A stretch of 64,000 bases of DNA from Acrocarpospora corrugata (GTDB lineage: Bacteria > Actinomycetota > Actinomycetes > Streptosporangiales > Streptosporangiaceae): contig NZ_BLAD01000041.1 in the NCBI RefSeq assembly GCF_009687845.1, positions 186,001 through 250,000 on the forward strand, written 5' to 3'. Each line of letters starts with the position of its first letter. Position 1 is the first letter of the stretch. The position numbers and the translations under genes were made by a program. Positions 7,590 to 17,403 of this stretch are shown here, in pieces. The notes below the pieces were generated by a model that was not told the DNA's origin, made no database searches, and worked only from the letters and a program-made list of their open reading frames with translations.

Positions 7590-9211
7590 CAATCAGCGCC
7601 GAACCCCGGCACGGACTCGGCACCAGGCTCGCCGCCCTCGCCAGGGTGGTCGAGCTGGGCCAGGGACGGGTCGATCCGGAGCTGCTCGAAGAGGCCACCC
7701 AGCTCCTCCTGCGAGCCGGGAACCGGCTCAAGCTCTCCCCCGACCACACCGTGGTCGCGCTCGCCGGGGGCACCGGCAGCGGCAAGTCATCCCTGTTCAA
7801 CTCGGTCTCCGGCCTGGAGCTCTCGCCGACCGGCGTGCGCCGCCCGACCACGGCACGCACGCACGCCTGCGTGTGGGGCCTGGACGGGGCCGCGCCGCTG
7901 CTGGACTGGCTGCAGATCCAGTGGCGGCACCGGTTCGCCCGGGCCAGCGCGCTGGACAAGGGCGAGAGCCAGCTGCACGGCCTGATCCTGCTCGACCTGC
8001 CCGACCACGACTCCATCCGGGCGCTCACCGACAACGAGGCGGATCGGCTGATCACCGCCGCCGACCTGATCGTCTGGGTGCTGGACCCGCAGAAGTACGC
8101 CGACGCCGCCACCCACCGGCGCTACGTGGCCGAGCTGGCCGGGCACGACGCCGTGACCGTCTTCGTGCTCAACCAGGCCGACAAGCTGACCCCGGAGGAG
8201 CAGGCCATCTGCGTGGCCGACCTGGAGGAACTGCTGGGGCGGGAGGGCGTGGCCAACCCGAAGGTGGTGGCCACTTCGGCGACGACCGGCAAGGGCATCG
8301 ACGGCCTGAAGGCCGTGCTGGCCGAGTCGGTGAGCGCGCGCCGGGCCGGCTACCTCCGCCTGGAGGCCGACCTGGACAAGCTCATGCTCCGGGTGGCCAA
8401 GGACATGCCCGACCTGCTGCACGTCGAGCCGACCGTGGACGGCGCCCGCCGGGCCGGTCTCACCGACGCACTGTGCGACGCGGTCGGCGCCGCGGCCGTC
8501 GGCGAGGCCATCGAGAACGTCTACGGCGTCCGCTCGATCGACTGGGTCGGCTGGCCCTACGCCCGCTGGGGCGGCCTGTTCCGCCCCGACCCGCTCAAGA
8601 GCCTGCGCCTCGGCGACGTCAAGGACGACATCCGCACCCTCGTCGGCGGCTCGGTCCGAGCCCAGCCCGCCGAGGTGGACAACGCCGTCCAGGCGCTCTC
8701 CGACGGGCTCAGCCAGGGCATGCCGGTGATCTGGCAGGACGGCGTCCGCGACGCGGCCAGGTCCCGCTCCGGCCAGCTGCCCAAGGTGCTGACCGACGAG
8801 CTGGGCGAGATCGCGCCGCCGCTCGACCGGGTGCCGCCCTGGTGGTGGCTGGGCAAGATCTGGCAGTACCTGCTGGTCCTGCTGTTCGGCGCGGGTCTCG
8901 GCGTGACCGGCATGATCGTGGCCTACGGCGCGTTCGACGCCGGCGTGCCCCCGTCCGAATTGCTCGGCGACCTCGGCGTGCTGCCCTGGGTGCTGCTCAT
9001 GATGATCAGCGTGCTCGGTGTCGGGCTGCTCTCCGCCGTGGCCAGCCGGAACTTCGTGGTGCTGGCCGCCGGGACCGAGCGGGACCGGCTGGAGCGGGAC
9101 ATGCGGCGGCGGGTCTCCACCGTGGCCCAGGAGCTGGTGGTGGAGCCGGTGGAGCGTGAGCTGCAGCGCTACAACGATTTTCACGAGGCATTGAATACCG
9201 CGAAGTACTAG
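7586..9211 (+). CDS. Membrane dynamin-like GTPase (DynB-type)
   Basis: A 541-residue GTPase. The P-loop 'GGTGSGKSS' is at 61-69, followed by 'GVRRPTT' (as in its upstream partner), G3 'LLDLPDHDS' near 137 and G4 'NQADK' near 194. Two transmembrane helices near residues 428-485 surround a short loop, and an Arg-rich cytoplasmic tail follows. The ATG overlaps the stop of the preceding GTPase gene, so the two are made in a coupled fashion and probably work as a complex. In Streptomyces the DynB-type partner is the membrane-bound one that recruits DynA to septa. A strong hairpin followed by TGTTTT lies 11 bp downstream and probably ends the operon. Paralogy with the upstream gene is visible in the G1 and switch motifs. 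Confidence 0.82.
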   Translation: MTISAEPRHGLGTRLAALARVVELGQGRVDPELLEEATQLLLRAGNRLKLSPDHTVVALAGGTGSGKSSLFNSVSGLELSPTGVRRPTTARTHACVWGLDGAAPLLDWLQIQWRHRFARASALDKGESQLHGLILLDLPDHDSIRALTDNEADRLITAADLIVWVLDPQKYADAATHRRYVAELAGHDAVTVFVLNQADKLTPEEQAICVADLEELLGREGVANPKVVATSATTGKGIDGLKAVLAESVSARRAGYLRLEADLDKLMLRVAKDMPDLLHVEPTVDGARRAGLTDALCDAVGAAAVGEAIENVYGVRSIDWVGWPYARWGGLFRPDPLKSLRLGDVKDDIRTLVGGSVRAQPAEVDNAVQALSDGLSQGMPVIWQDGVRDAARSRSGQLPKVLTDELGEIAPPLDRVPPWWWLGKIWQYLLVLLFGAGLGVTGMIVAYGAFDAGVPPSELLGDLGVLPWVLLMMISVLGVGLLSAVASRNFVVLAAGTERDRLERDMRRRVSTVAQELVVEPVERELQRYNDFHEALNTAKY

Positions 9212-9221
9212 CGAGCGTTTC

Positions 9222-9257
9222 GAGGGCTGTGGATAACCCGCGTTGTCCACAGCCCTC
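9222..9257 (+). terminator. Hairpin terminator after the dynamin-like operon, containing DnaA-box arms
   Basis: GAGGGCTGTGGA (9222-9233) pairs with TCCACAGCCCTC (9246-9257) over 12 perfect base pairs, followed by TGTTTTCC. The arms themselves contain 9-mers matching the DnaA box, so this element may have two functions. Confidence 0.6.
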
Positions 9258-9286
9258 TGTTTTCCACAGGATGCTCGTTTTCCACA
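9228..9286. promoter_or_regulatory. Cluster of four DnaA-box-like 9-mers upstream of ssb
   Basis: TGTGGATAA at 9228-9236 is the complement of TTATCCACA. TTGTCCACA at 9243-9251 is the usual actinobacterial DnaA box. TTTTCCACA at 9260-9268 and 9278-9286 differs from it at one central position. The three direct copies start 17 and 18 bp apart. This is the only such cluster noticed in the window. DnaA control of ssb, or DnaA titration, is inference; the first two boxes also form a terminator stem. Confidence 0.5.
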
Positions 9287-9371
9287 GAGTGCCGTTCGGC
9301 CGCTCGGGGCGGGGGCGGCCGGCGGGAAGGTGAGTGCGAGTCCGGCGAGGGTCCGGACCGTGGAGGCACTC

Positions 9372-10118
9372 ATGAGCGAGATCTATGTCACCCTGTCGGG
9401 GAATGTCACCGACGATCCCAAGCAGTTCCACTTCGGTGACGGGTCCCGGGCGACCTCGATGCGGGTCGCGGTGAACCGGCGGTTCCTGGACCGCCAGACG
9501 CAGACCTGGCAGGACGGGGAGACCAGCTACTACACCGTGCGCTGCTACCGCGCGCTGGCCGACCACGTGGCCCAGTCGGTGCGGCGCGGCCATCCGGTGG
9601 TGGTGTCGGGCAAGTTGCGGGTGAAGCAGTTCGAGCGCGACGGGGAACAGCGCTTCTGGGTCGAGGTGGAGGCGGTCTCGGTCGGACACGACCTCAAGTG
9701 GGGTATCACCAGCTTCGAACGCCCGGTGCGCGGTTCGTCCGGTCCTGTCGCCGCCGCACGCGATCTCCGGGCGATGGAGGACGCCACCCGCGATTGGGAA
9801 CTGGCCACCGTTGGGGCCCCGGGCACGCTGCGGCTACTGGAGGGCGGCGCGGGCGCGGATGACGACGAGCACGCCGACCCGTTCGGCCGTCCGGGTGACG
9901 GGCGGCTGGGCGGTTCTCATTCGGACGTCCTTGCGGGAGACGGGCGGCTGAGTGGTGCCCGTTCGGACGTCCTTGCGGGAGACGGCCGGATGGGCGACGC
10001 CTTCGCCGACGTCCTTTCGGACGACACCCGGGTGGGTGCCGACTATGTTGTCGATGGTTCGGGGGGCGAGGGGGACGAGACTCCGTGGCCTGGTGAGGCC
10101 ACGCCGCTGGCGGCTTGA
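9372..10118 (+). CDS. Single-stranded DNA-binding protein with a repetitive C-terminal tail
   Basis: A 248-residue protein with an OB fold in residues 1-110 ('VTLSGNVTDDPK', 'SMRVAVNRR', 'YYTVRCYRALADHVAQSV', 'VVVSGKLRVKQFERDG', 'WVEVEAVSVGHDL'), as in SSB. The ATG at 9372 follows GGAGG by 5 nt. The second half is not typical. It has three 14-residue repeats (residues 175-216) and ends in 'PWPGEATPLAA', without the acidic DDDIPF-like tip that normally binds replication and repair partners. This resembles the secondary, sporulation-associated SSB type of actinomycetes rather than the housekeeping SSB encoded with rpsF and rpsR. It follows a dynamin pair with a possible septation role, which fits chromosome segregation in sporulating hyphae. 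Confidence 0.85.
   Translation: MSEIYVTLSGNVTDDPKQFHFGDGSRATSMRVAVNRRFLDRQTQTWQDGETSYYTVRCYRALADHVAQSVRRGHPVVVSGKLRVKQFERDGEQRFWVEVEAVSVGHDLKWGITSFERPVRGSSGPVAAARDLRAMEDATRDWELATVGAPGTLRLLEGGAGADDDEHADPFGRPGDGRLGGSHSDVLAGDGRLSGARSDVLAGDGRMGDAFADVLSDDTRVGADYVVDGSGGEGDETPWPGEATPLAA
9894..10019 (+). repeat. Three 42-bp in-frame repeats in the SSB tail
   Basis: Three contiguous 14-codon units begin at 9894, 9936 and 9978, encoding GDGRLGGSHSDVLA, GDGRLSGARSDVLA and GDGRMGDAFADVLS. A fourth, degraded unit follows. The first two are nearly identical in DNA, indicating recent duplication. Confidence 0.9.
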
Positions 10119-10123
10119 CGAGG

Positions 10124-10157
10124 GAGGGGGCATCGGCCGTGCGCGGCCGGTGCCCTC
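10124..10157 (+). terminator. Hairpin terminator after ssb
   Basis: GAGGGGGCATCGGCCG and CGGCCGGTGCCCTC form a long GC-rich stem with one mismatch around a short loop, 6 bp after the ssb stop. There is no clear T-tract, as is common in actinobacteria. Confidence 0.5.
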
Positions 10158-10438
10158 GATCAGGGTCCGGAGATCGGCCGATGGCGACGATCCGCGTCGC
10201 TGCAAGAGCACCAGATCAGGTCCAGGTAACGCCCCGCACCATGGCTGCTCCTTTCCCACACGGCCCGCTCCACGAACGAGCGGTTCCCCACCAACGGACG
10301 GTTCTGTGGCGAATCACCACAGAAGCGCCCCCAGGCCATCAGAACGAATGGCCACGCAGCCCAAGGTAGCGGTTCCCGTCGCACGTCGCACACTCCGCAA
10401 CTATTGTGTTACACATCGTGAGACGCTGGAGTCAGCGT

Positions 10439-11752
10439 ATGGATGCGTTGGGGGACGGGATGACGGCGCCCAGTCAGACCTCGGCCAAACCGCTCGGCGG
10501 CATGCCGGCACGCGGCGGCCGGTGGCCTCTGCTGGCGCAGCGGCGTCCGCTGGTGCTGTACCTGGTGGCGATCGTGGCGCTTGATCTGGCCGCGATCGGT
10601 TACTTCGCGGCGACCACCGGATTCTCGGTCGCCGACCTGGCCACCTTCCTGGCCCTGACGGCCTGCGGGGCGGTCTGCATCGAGGCGACCCGGCGGCTCG
10701 GCATGCCCGCCGGAGTCCACCGCGACCTGCTCTCCGCCTGGTGGCTGCCGGCCGCGCTGCTGCTGCCGCCGGTCTACGCGCTGCTCGCGCCGATCCCGCT
10801 GCAGATCCTGCTGCAACTGCGGGTCCGGGCGACCGTCGCCTACCGGCGGGTGTTCAGCGCGGCCGCGATCGGCCTCGCGGCGGGGGCGGCCTCGGTGGCC
10901 TTCCACGCCCGGGTCGCCGATCCGGGGGAGCTGGCGCTGGGGACCGGCTGGCCGATCGTGACCGCGGTCGCCTGCGCGGCCCTGTTCACCGTGCTCAACA
11001 CGGCGCTGATCGCCATCGCCGCGCACACCGCCGACCCGGACAGCCGCTGGCGGGACGTGCTCTGGGACCGGGAGAGCCTGCTGCTGGACGCGGTCGAGCT
11101 CTGCCTGGGCGTCTCGGTGGCCATCCTGTGCGGGCTCAACCTGACCCTGCTGCTGCTGGCACTGCCGCCGGTCATGCTGCTGCAGCGCAGCCTGCTGCAC
11201 GCCCAGCTCCAGGCGGCGGCCCGGACCGACCCGAAGACGGGCCTGCTCAACGCCGCCGCCTGGCAGCGCGAGGCGGACACCGAGATCGTCAGGGCCCGCC
11301 GCACCGGCGAGATGCTGGCCCTGCTGATCGTCGACATCGACCACTTCAAACGGGTCAACGACACCTACGGCCACCTGGTCGGCGACCAGGTCCTGATCGG
11401 GGTGGCGGCCACCCTGCGCAGCCAGCTCCGCGACTATGACGTGGTCGGCCGGTTCGGCGGCGAGGAGTTCGTGGTCCTGCTGCCCCGCGCCGACGTGGCC
11501 GAGGCCCGCCGGGTCGCCGAGCGGCTCAGGACCAGGGTCGGCCGGATGGCCGTGCCCGCCGACGACGCGATGATCACCGTGACCATCTCGGCCGGAGTCG
11601 CGATCATGAACATGCACGGGGACGACCTGATCGAACTGCTGGCCGCCGCCGACCTGGCCCTCTACCGGGCCAAGGAACTCGGCCGGGACCGTATCTGCCT
11701 ACCGGCCACCCAGAATCCGCCGACGGACGGCAAGCCCGCCACGGCCCACTAA
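10439..11752 (+). CDS. Membrane diguanylate cyclase (GGDEF)
   Basis: A protein of 437 residues that would make the second messenger c-di-GMP. The N-terminal 240 residues form about six hydrophobic helices of an integral membrane sensor. The GGDEF domain follows, starting at 'ARTDPKTGLLN' and containing 'LLIVDIDHFKRVNDTYGHLVGDQVL'. The active site is GGEEF at 340-344. RDYD at 331-334 lies exactly five residues upstream, which is the RxxD product-inhibition site, so the enzyme looks active and feedback-controlled. ATG 10439 is chosen for its GGAG at proper spacing; in-frame GTG 10406 and ATG 10460 are alternatives. It ends 9 bp before ettA, but co-function is not implied. c-di-GMP controls development in filamentous actinomycetes. 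Confidence 0.88.
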   Translation: MDALGDGMTAPSQTSAKPLGGMPARGGRWPLLAQRRPLVLYLVAIVALDLAAIGYFAATTGFSVADLATFLALTACGAVCIEATRRLGMPAGVHRDLLSAWWLPAALLLPPVYALLAPIPLQILLQLRVRATVAYRRVFSAAAIGLAAGAASVAFHARVADPGELALGTGWPIVTAVACAALFTVLNTALIAIAAHTADPDSRWRDVLWDRESLLLDAVELCLGVSVAILCGLNLTLLLLALPPVMLLQRSLLHAQLQAAARTDPKTGLLNAAAWQREADTEIVRARRTGEMLALLIVDIDHFKRVNDTYGHLVGDQVLIGVAATLRSQLRDYDVVGRFGGEEFVVLLPRADVAEARRVAERLRTRVGRMAVPADDAMITVTISAGVAIMNMHGDDLIELLAAADLALYRAKELGRDRICLPATQNPPTDGKPATAH

Positions 11753-11761
11753 GCTAAACCC

Positions 11762-13426
<1,665 letters not shown>

Positions 13427-13427
13427 C

Positions 13428-13826
13428 GTGCGGCATGTGTTCTCCCGGCAGATCCGGTTCGCCGACATCGATCAGCTGGGGCACGTCAACAACGTGCGGT
13501 ACTTCGACTACCTGGAGGACGCGCGGCTGGCCATGCTCTACCTGGATCCGATCCGGGCGGGCGGCCGGCCGCACCGCGGGCTGGTCGTGGCGCGGCACGA
13601 GATCGACTACCGGCGGACGCTGACGTTCCGTCCCGAACCCGTACGGGTGGAGACCTGGGTGACTCAGGTCAGCCCGGTGCGTTTCACCCTGGCGTACGAG
13701 ATCCGGGATGAGGACGTGGTCTTCGTGACGGCCCGGTCGGTCATGGTGGCCTATGACCCGGCGGCGGGCAGGCCGCGGCGGCTGACCGAGGACGAGCGGG
13801 CCTACCTGGAGAAGTTCACCGGGTGA
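13428..13826 (+). CDS. Acyl-CoA thioesterase (4HBT hotdog family)
   Basis: A 132-residue single hotdog domain. The N-terminal motif 'IRFADIDQLGHVNNVRYFDYLEDAR' contains the Asp of the 4-hydroxybenzoyl-CoA thioesterase/YbgC group, and the central strand pattern 'HRGLVVARHEIDYRRTLTF' follows. It would hydrolyse short or medium acyl-CoA esters; the substrate is unknown. The GTG start lies 2 bp after the ettA stop, so it is likely cotranscribed with ettA. The 3' end overlaps the convergent glucosidase gene by 11 bp. Confidence 0.85.
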   Translation: MRHVFSRQIRFADIDQLGHVNNVRYFDYLEDARLAMLYLDPIRAGGRPHRGLVVARHEIDYRRTLTFRPEPVRVETWVTQVSPVRFTLAYEIRDEDVVFVTARSVMVAYDPAAGRPRRLTEDERAYLEKFTG

Positions 13827-15321
13827 GCAGCCAGGCGGCGGTGTCCGGCGGCAGCGTGTCGCCGTCGAGGGGGCCGCTGGAGATGAGCACCTGGTGGTGG
13901 GGCGGCAGTGTGGCCGGGTGCTCGCCGCAGTTGACCGCGCAGATCAGGTCACCCCGGGTGAAGTAGAGCGTGTCGGGTTGGCCGGGGAGCCAGCCGATTG
14001 TGTCGGGGAGCGTGCCGCGCAGGGCCATTCTGGTGGCCAGGGCGCGCCGGTAGAAGGACAGGGCCGAGGCCGGGTCGGTGGCTTGGTGTTCGGCGGTCAG
14101 GTCGGTCCAGTCCGCCGGTTGGGGTAGCCAGCTGCCGCCGGGGCCGAAGTCGAACGGCGGAGCCGTACCGGACCAGGGGAGGGGGACGCGGCAGCCGTCG
14201 CGGCCGGGGATCTCGCCGTTGGAGCGGAAGAAGATCGGGTCCTGGCGGGCTTCCGGGGGGATTTCCGTCACCTCGGGGAGTCCTAGTTCCTCCCCTTGGT
14301 AGAGGTATGCCGAACCGGGGAGCGCCAGCATGGCCAGCAGGGCGGCGCGGGCGCGGGCGGGGCCGGCGGCGGGGTTGAGTGAGCCTTCGCCGTAGCGGGT
14401 GACGTGGCGGACGACGTCGTGGTTGGAGAGGACCCAGGTGGGGGCGGAGACGGCGGCCAGCGTGTCGTCGATCACCTTGCGGAAGGCGGTGGCCGACCAG
14501 GGGGCCTCCAGCCAGGCGAAGTTGAAGCTCTGGTGCAGCTCGTCGGGACGTACATATCTGGCTAAGTCCTCCGCGGAGTCGGTCCAGACCTCGCCGACGG
14601 CGGCCCGGTCGCCCGGATAGGAGTCCAGGACCTTGCGCCATTCGCGGTAGACCTCGTGCACTTCGGGGCGGCTCCAGATGGGGGAGGCGGCGCCGAAGCC
14701 GGGGTCGGTGTCGGGGAGGCCGTCGGCCTTGTACAGGCCCATCGCGACGTCGATGCGGAAGCCGTCCACGCCGCGGTCCAGCCAGAAGCGCAGGATGTCG
14801 AGGAACTCCTCGTGCACCTCGCGGTTGTGCCAGTTGAAGTCCGGCTGTTCGGGGGCGAACAGGTGCAGATACCACTCCCCGTCGGGAAGTTTGGTCCAGG
14901 CGGGGCCGCCGAACACCGACAGCCAGTTGTTCGGCCTGTCCCGGAACATGTAGCGCTCCCGGCCGGTGCCCGCCAGCGCCTCCTGGAACCACGGGTGGGC
15001 GCTCGAACTGTGGTTGGGCACGATATCGACCATGATCCGGATTCCGGCCGCGTGCGCGGCGCTCACCAGCGCGTCGAACTCGGCCAGGTCGCCGAAGAGC
15101 GGGTCCACGTCGCGGTAGTCGGCCACGTCGTAGCCGCCGTCGGCCATGGGCGAGCGGTAGAAGGGGGTCAGCCAAATGGCGTCCACGCCCAGTTCCGTCA
15201 GGTACGGCAGGCGGGAGCGCACCCCCGCCAGGTCGCCGACGCCGTCGCCCGAGACGTCGGCGAAGCTGCGGACGTAGATCTCATAGACGACGGCCTCATG
15301 CCACCAGGGGGTTTGGTCCAT
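13816..15321 (-). CDS. Alpha-glucosidase, GH13 family
   Basis: A 501-residue glycoside hydrolase acting on alpha-1,4 or alpha-1,6 glucosides such as maltose and isomaltose. The conserved regions are present: 'DIVPNH' at 99-104, 'GFRIDVAMG' with nucleophile Asp191, 'GEVW' with acid/base Glu244, and 'SNHDVVRH' with Asp302. The 'VYEIYVRSFADVSGDGVGDLAGV' opening is typical of the oligo-1,6-glucosidase/alpha-glucosidase subgroup. No signal peptide is seen, so it is cytoplasmic and probably handles imported oligosaccharides. No transporter genes adjoin it. The start ATG lies 30 bp from the globin gene on the same strand. Confidence 0.92.
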   Translation of the reverse strand: MDQTPWWHEAVVYEIYVRSFADVSGDGVGDLAGVRSRLPYLTELGVDAIWLTPFYRSPMADGGYDVADYRDVDPLFGDLAEFDALVSAAHAAGIRIMVDIVPNHSSSAHPWFQEALAGTGRERYMFRDRPNNWLSVFGGPAWTKLPDGEWYLHLFAPEQPDFNWHNREVHEEFLDILRFWLDRGVDGFRIDVAMGLYKADGLPDTDPGFGAASPIWSRPEVHEVYREWRKVLDSYPGDRAAVGEVWTDSAEDLARYVRPDELHQSFNFAWLEAPWSATAFRKVIDDTLAAVSAPTWVLSNHDVVRHVTRYGEGSLNPAAGPARARAALLAMLALPGSAYLYQGEELGLPEVTEIPPEARQDPIFFRSNGEIPGRDGCRVPLPWSGTAPPFDFGPGGSWLPQPADWTDLTAEHQATDPASALSFYRRALATRMALRGTLPDTIGWLPGQPDTLYFTRGDLICAVNCGEHPATLPPHHQVLISSGPLDGDTLPPDTAAWLLTR

Positions 15322-15351
15322 GGTTCACTCGCTGCCCCGCGATGCGGAGAC

Positions 15352-15729
15352 TTATGCGTTGATCAGGCTGTGGGCGGCGTAGACGAGGTACTTCCAGAGC
15401 TTCTCGTGCTGCTCCTGCGGCAGCTCCAGGGACTCCACCGCGTCGCCCATGTGCTTGAGCCACGCGTCCCGCTCCGGCTCGCCGATCACGAACGGCGCGT
15501 GCCGCATGCGCAGCCGGGGATGGCCGCGCTCCTGACTGTAGGTAGTCGGGCCGCCCCAGTACTGGATCAGGAACAGCCGCAGCCGGTCCTCGGCACCGGT
15601 GAGGTCCTCTTCGGGATAGAGCGGGCGGAGCAGCGGATCCTCCGCCACACCCTGGTAGAACCGGTGGATTAGGCGCTTGAACGCCTCCTCGCCCCCGATG
15701 AGGTCGTAGAAACTCTCCTCGCTGGTCAC
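15352..15729 (-). CDS. glbO: Truncated haemoglobin, group II (GlbO type)
   Basis: A 125-residue 2-over-2 globin. Visible haem-pocket residues include Tyr25 (B10, in 'RFYQGV'), the proximal His77 in 'RLRMRHAPF' and Trp90 (G8, in 'ERDAWLKHM'), which is diagnostic for group II/trHbO. Such proteins bind O2 and scavenge NO and peroxides, and in mycobacteria associate with membranes. Length is exactly that of the family. The glucosidase gene follows on the same strand after 30 bp, so they may be cotranscribed. Confidence 0.93.
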   Translation of the reverse strand: MTSEESFYDLIGGEEAFKRLIHRFYQGVAEDPLLRPLYPEEDLTGAEDRLRLFLIQYWGGPTTYSQERGHPRLRMRHAPFVIGEPERDAWLKHMGDAVESLELPQEQHEKLWKYLVYAAHSLINA

Positions 15730-15836
15730 GGTTTCAGCCTAAGACAGCTACCGACCAGTAAAGGCGCGGGGCCCCGGGGGAGGATTCTCATCCCGGTGAT
15801 TTTCCTGCCGGGTAGTGATTCTTCCGTCAGAGGAGA

Positions 15837-16898
15837 TCAGGCCGCGAAGACCAGGCCGTGCTCGTCGAAGGCGCGCTTGATTCGGCGGCGGAGTTCGCGG
15901 GCGGCCGTGGCGCGCTCGCCGGGCACGGTCTTCACGCTGACTCGGAAGATCACGGCGGAGTCGGAGATCTGCTCCATGCCGAAGACCTGCGGCTCTTCGA
16001 CGATCACCTTGTCGTGGAAGTTCTCGTCCTCCCACACCTCGGTGGCGATCTCCTTCAGCAGTTCCTGCACCCGGATCACGTCCGCGTCGTAGGCCACCGG
16101 CACGTCGACGACCGCCCGCGACCAGCCCTGGGACTCGTTGCCGACCCGGGTGATGGTGCCGTTCCTGACGTACCAGACCTTGCCGTCGGCGTCGCGGAGC
16201 CGGGTGATGCGCAGGGTGACCGCTTCCACGGTGCCGATCGCGACCCCGGTGTCGATCACGTCGCCGACCCCGTACTGGTCTTCGACCAGCATGAACATGC
16301 CCGCGATGAAGTCCTTGACCAGTTCCTGGGCGCCGAAGCCGACCGCGACGCCCAGGACGCCGACGCTGGTGAGGACGGGGGCGATCGGGAGGCCGATCAT
16401 GGTGGCGATGGTGAGGAAGGCCGTGCCGAGGATCACGGCCGAGGCGATGCTGCGGAGCACCGATCCCAAAGTGTCGCCGCGCTGCCTGCGCCGTTCGCTG
16501 AGGATGGCGGAGGTGGCGTCTTCGGGGGTGGTGGCCCGGCGGAGCCGGTCCGGCAGCACGCCCTCGGCGGCTCGCAGGGTGGCCCGGGTGATGAGCCGGT
16601 GTGCGATCTTCCTGATCACCAGGGCCGCTACCAGGATCAACACGATGATCAGGATGACGTCCGCCACGCCGGCGACCAGCTGAATCCAGGTGGGGTAAGC
16701 GGCCCGCGGGGGGAGCAAGGTGTTCAGGAGAGGGCAGATCAACCCGTCGCCTTTCGAACACGCCTCCACCAGGTTCTGGTGTGCCTGGTCGAAATTGATG
16801 AACGAGGTCGGGCTCGGGGTGGGGCTGGGGGACAGGCTTGGCACCACGCTGGGGCTGAGACTGGGTGTCGGGCTCGGGCTCGGGGAGAGCAGGAACAC
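15837..16898 (-). CDS. Small-conductance mechanosensitive channel (MscS family)
   Basis: About 353 residues. A Pro/Ser-rich N-terminus made of 'SPSPTPS'-like repeats precedes a first helix ('VADVILIIVLILVAALVI'), a second hydrophobic segment, the pore helix 'GVLGVAVGFGAQELVKDFIAG', and the beta domain 'VGDVIDTGVAIGTVEAVTLRITRLRDADG'. It would release solutes on hypo-osmotic shock. I chose GTG 16898, preceded by GAGGGGG at suitable spacing. A TTG at 16955 in the same frame would add 19 residues with no clear ribosome site. The low-complexity N-terminus is unusual and may cross the wall or be a linker. Confidence 0.88.
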   Translation of the reverse strand: MFLLSPSPSPTPSLSPSVVPSLSPSPTPSPTSFINFDQAHQNLVEACSKGDGLICPLLNTLLPPRAAYPTWIQLVAGVADVILIIVLILVAALVIRKIAHRLITRATLRAAEGVLPDRLRRATTPEDATSAILSERRRQRGDTLGSVLRSIASAVILGTAFLTIATMIGLPIAPVLTSVGVLGVAVGFGAQELVKDFIAGMFMLVEDQYGVGDVIDTGVAIGTVEAVTLRITRLRDADGKVWYVRNGTITRVGNESQGWSRAVVDVPVAYDADVIRVQELLKEIATEVWEDENFHDKVIVEEPQVFGMEQISDSAVIFRVSVKTVPGERATAARELRRRIKRAFDEHGLVFAA

Positions 16899-17403
16899 GA
16901 GGTGGATCCCCCTCGGATCAGTTCGTTCGGCGCTGGTCAGGTCAACGCAGGTCAACCTAAACCATATTGCCGAGCAAACCGGCCAACGTCACATTACGCC
17001 GGGGAGACGTAAGCGCCGGAACCCGGGCCGCGGAGGGCGGGGGCCGACACTTCTGTGACGACTGGCAGGGCAGGGACGTGCACCCGGAAGCACATCCCGA
17101 ACCGTTCTCCGGGAGGGGGATCCCCCCGATGGTCGACCGGCCCGGTCACCCGTGCCGGTCGACAGCCAGCCGGGTACGGCCCCGCGCCGGAGCCGTACCC
17201 GAGACTGCGTGGACCCGAGGGCCCACGAGATTCAAGTACCAGTGCCGATCAGATCCGCTGGTGTCAGGGCCGGCGGGACGCCGCAACGTTCCAGGGAACG
17301 TTCCGCACCGGGCGTCCCGCCGGCCCCGTGGAGCCGCGGTGACCGCGATGTGCCGAGGTGACTGCGCTTCACCTGGTCCATCGCGATTGTTGCGATCATT
17401 CTG
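16899..17403. other. Gene-free region with three strong stem-loops
   Basis: No convincing gene is seen. Perfect inverted repeats occur at 17132-17140/17155-17163 (9 bp), 17171-17180/17192-17201 (10 bp) and 17268-17282/17311-17325 (15 bp). The last encloses a second perfect hairpin, AACGTTCC-AG-GGAACGTT, at 17285-17302. It lies upstream of mscS and downstream of the leftward small gene. It could hold terminators, an mscS leader, or an unannotated structured RNA. Confidence 0.5.

Noticed and set aside
7787-9373. Minus-strand frame of 528 codons opposite the second dynamin-like gene
   Set aside because: No ribosome site, no recognisable domain, and the plus-strand gene has all G motifs.
16899-16955. 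TTG start adding 19 residues to the MscS-family protein
   Set aside because: No ribosome site at the right distance; GTG 16898 has GAGGGGG and gives a full channel.
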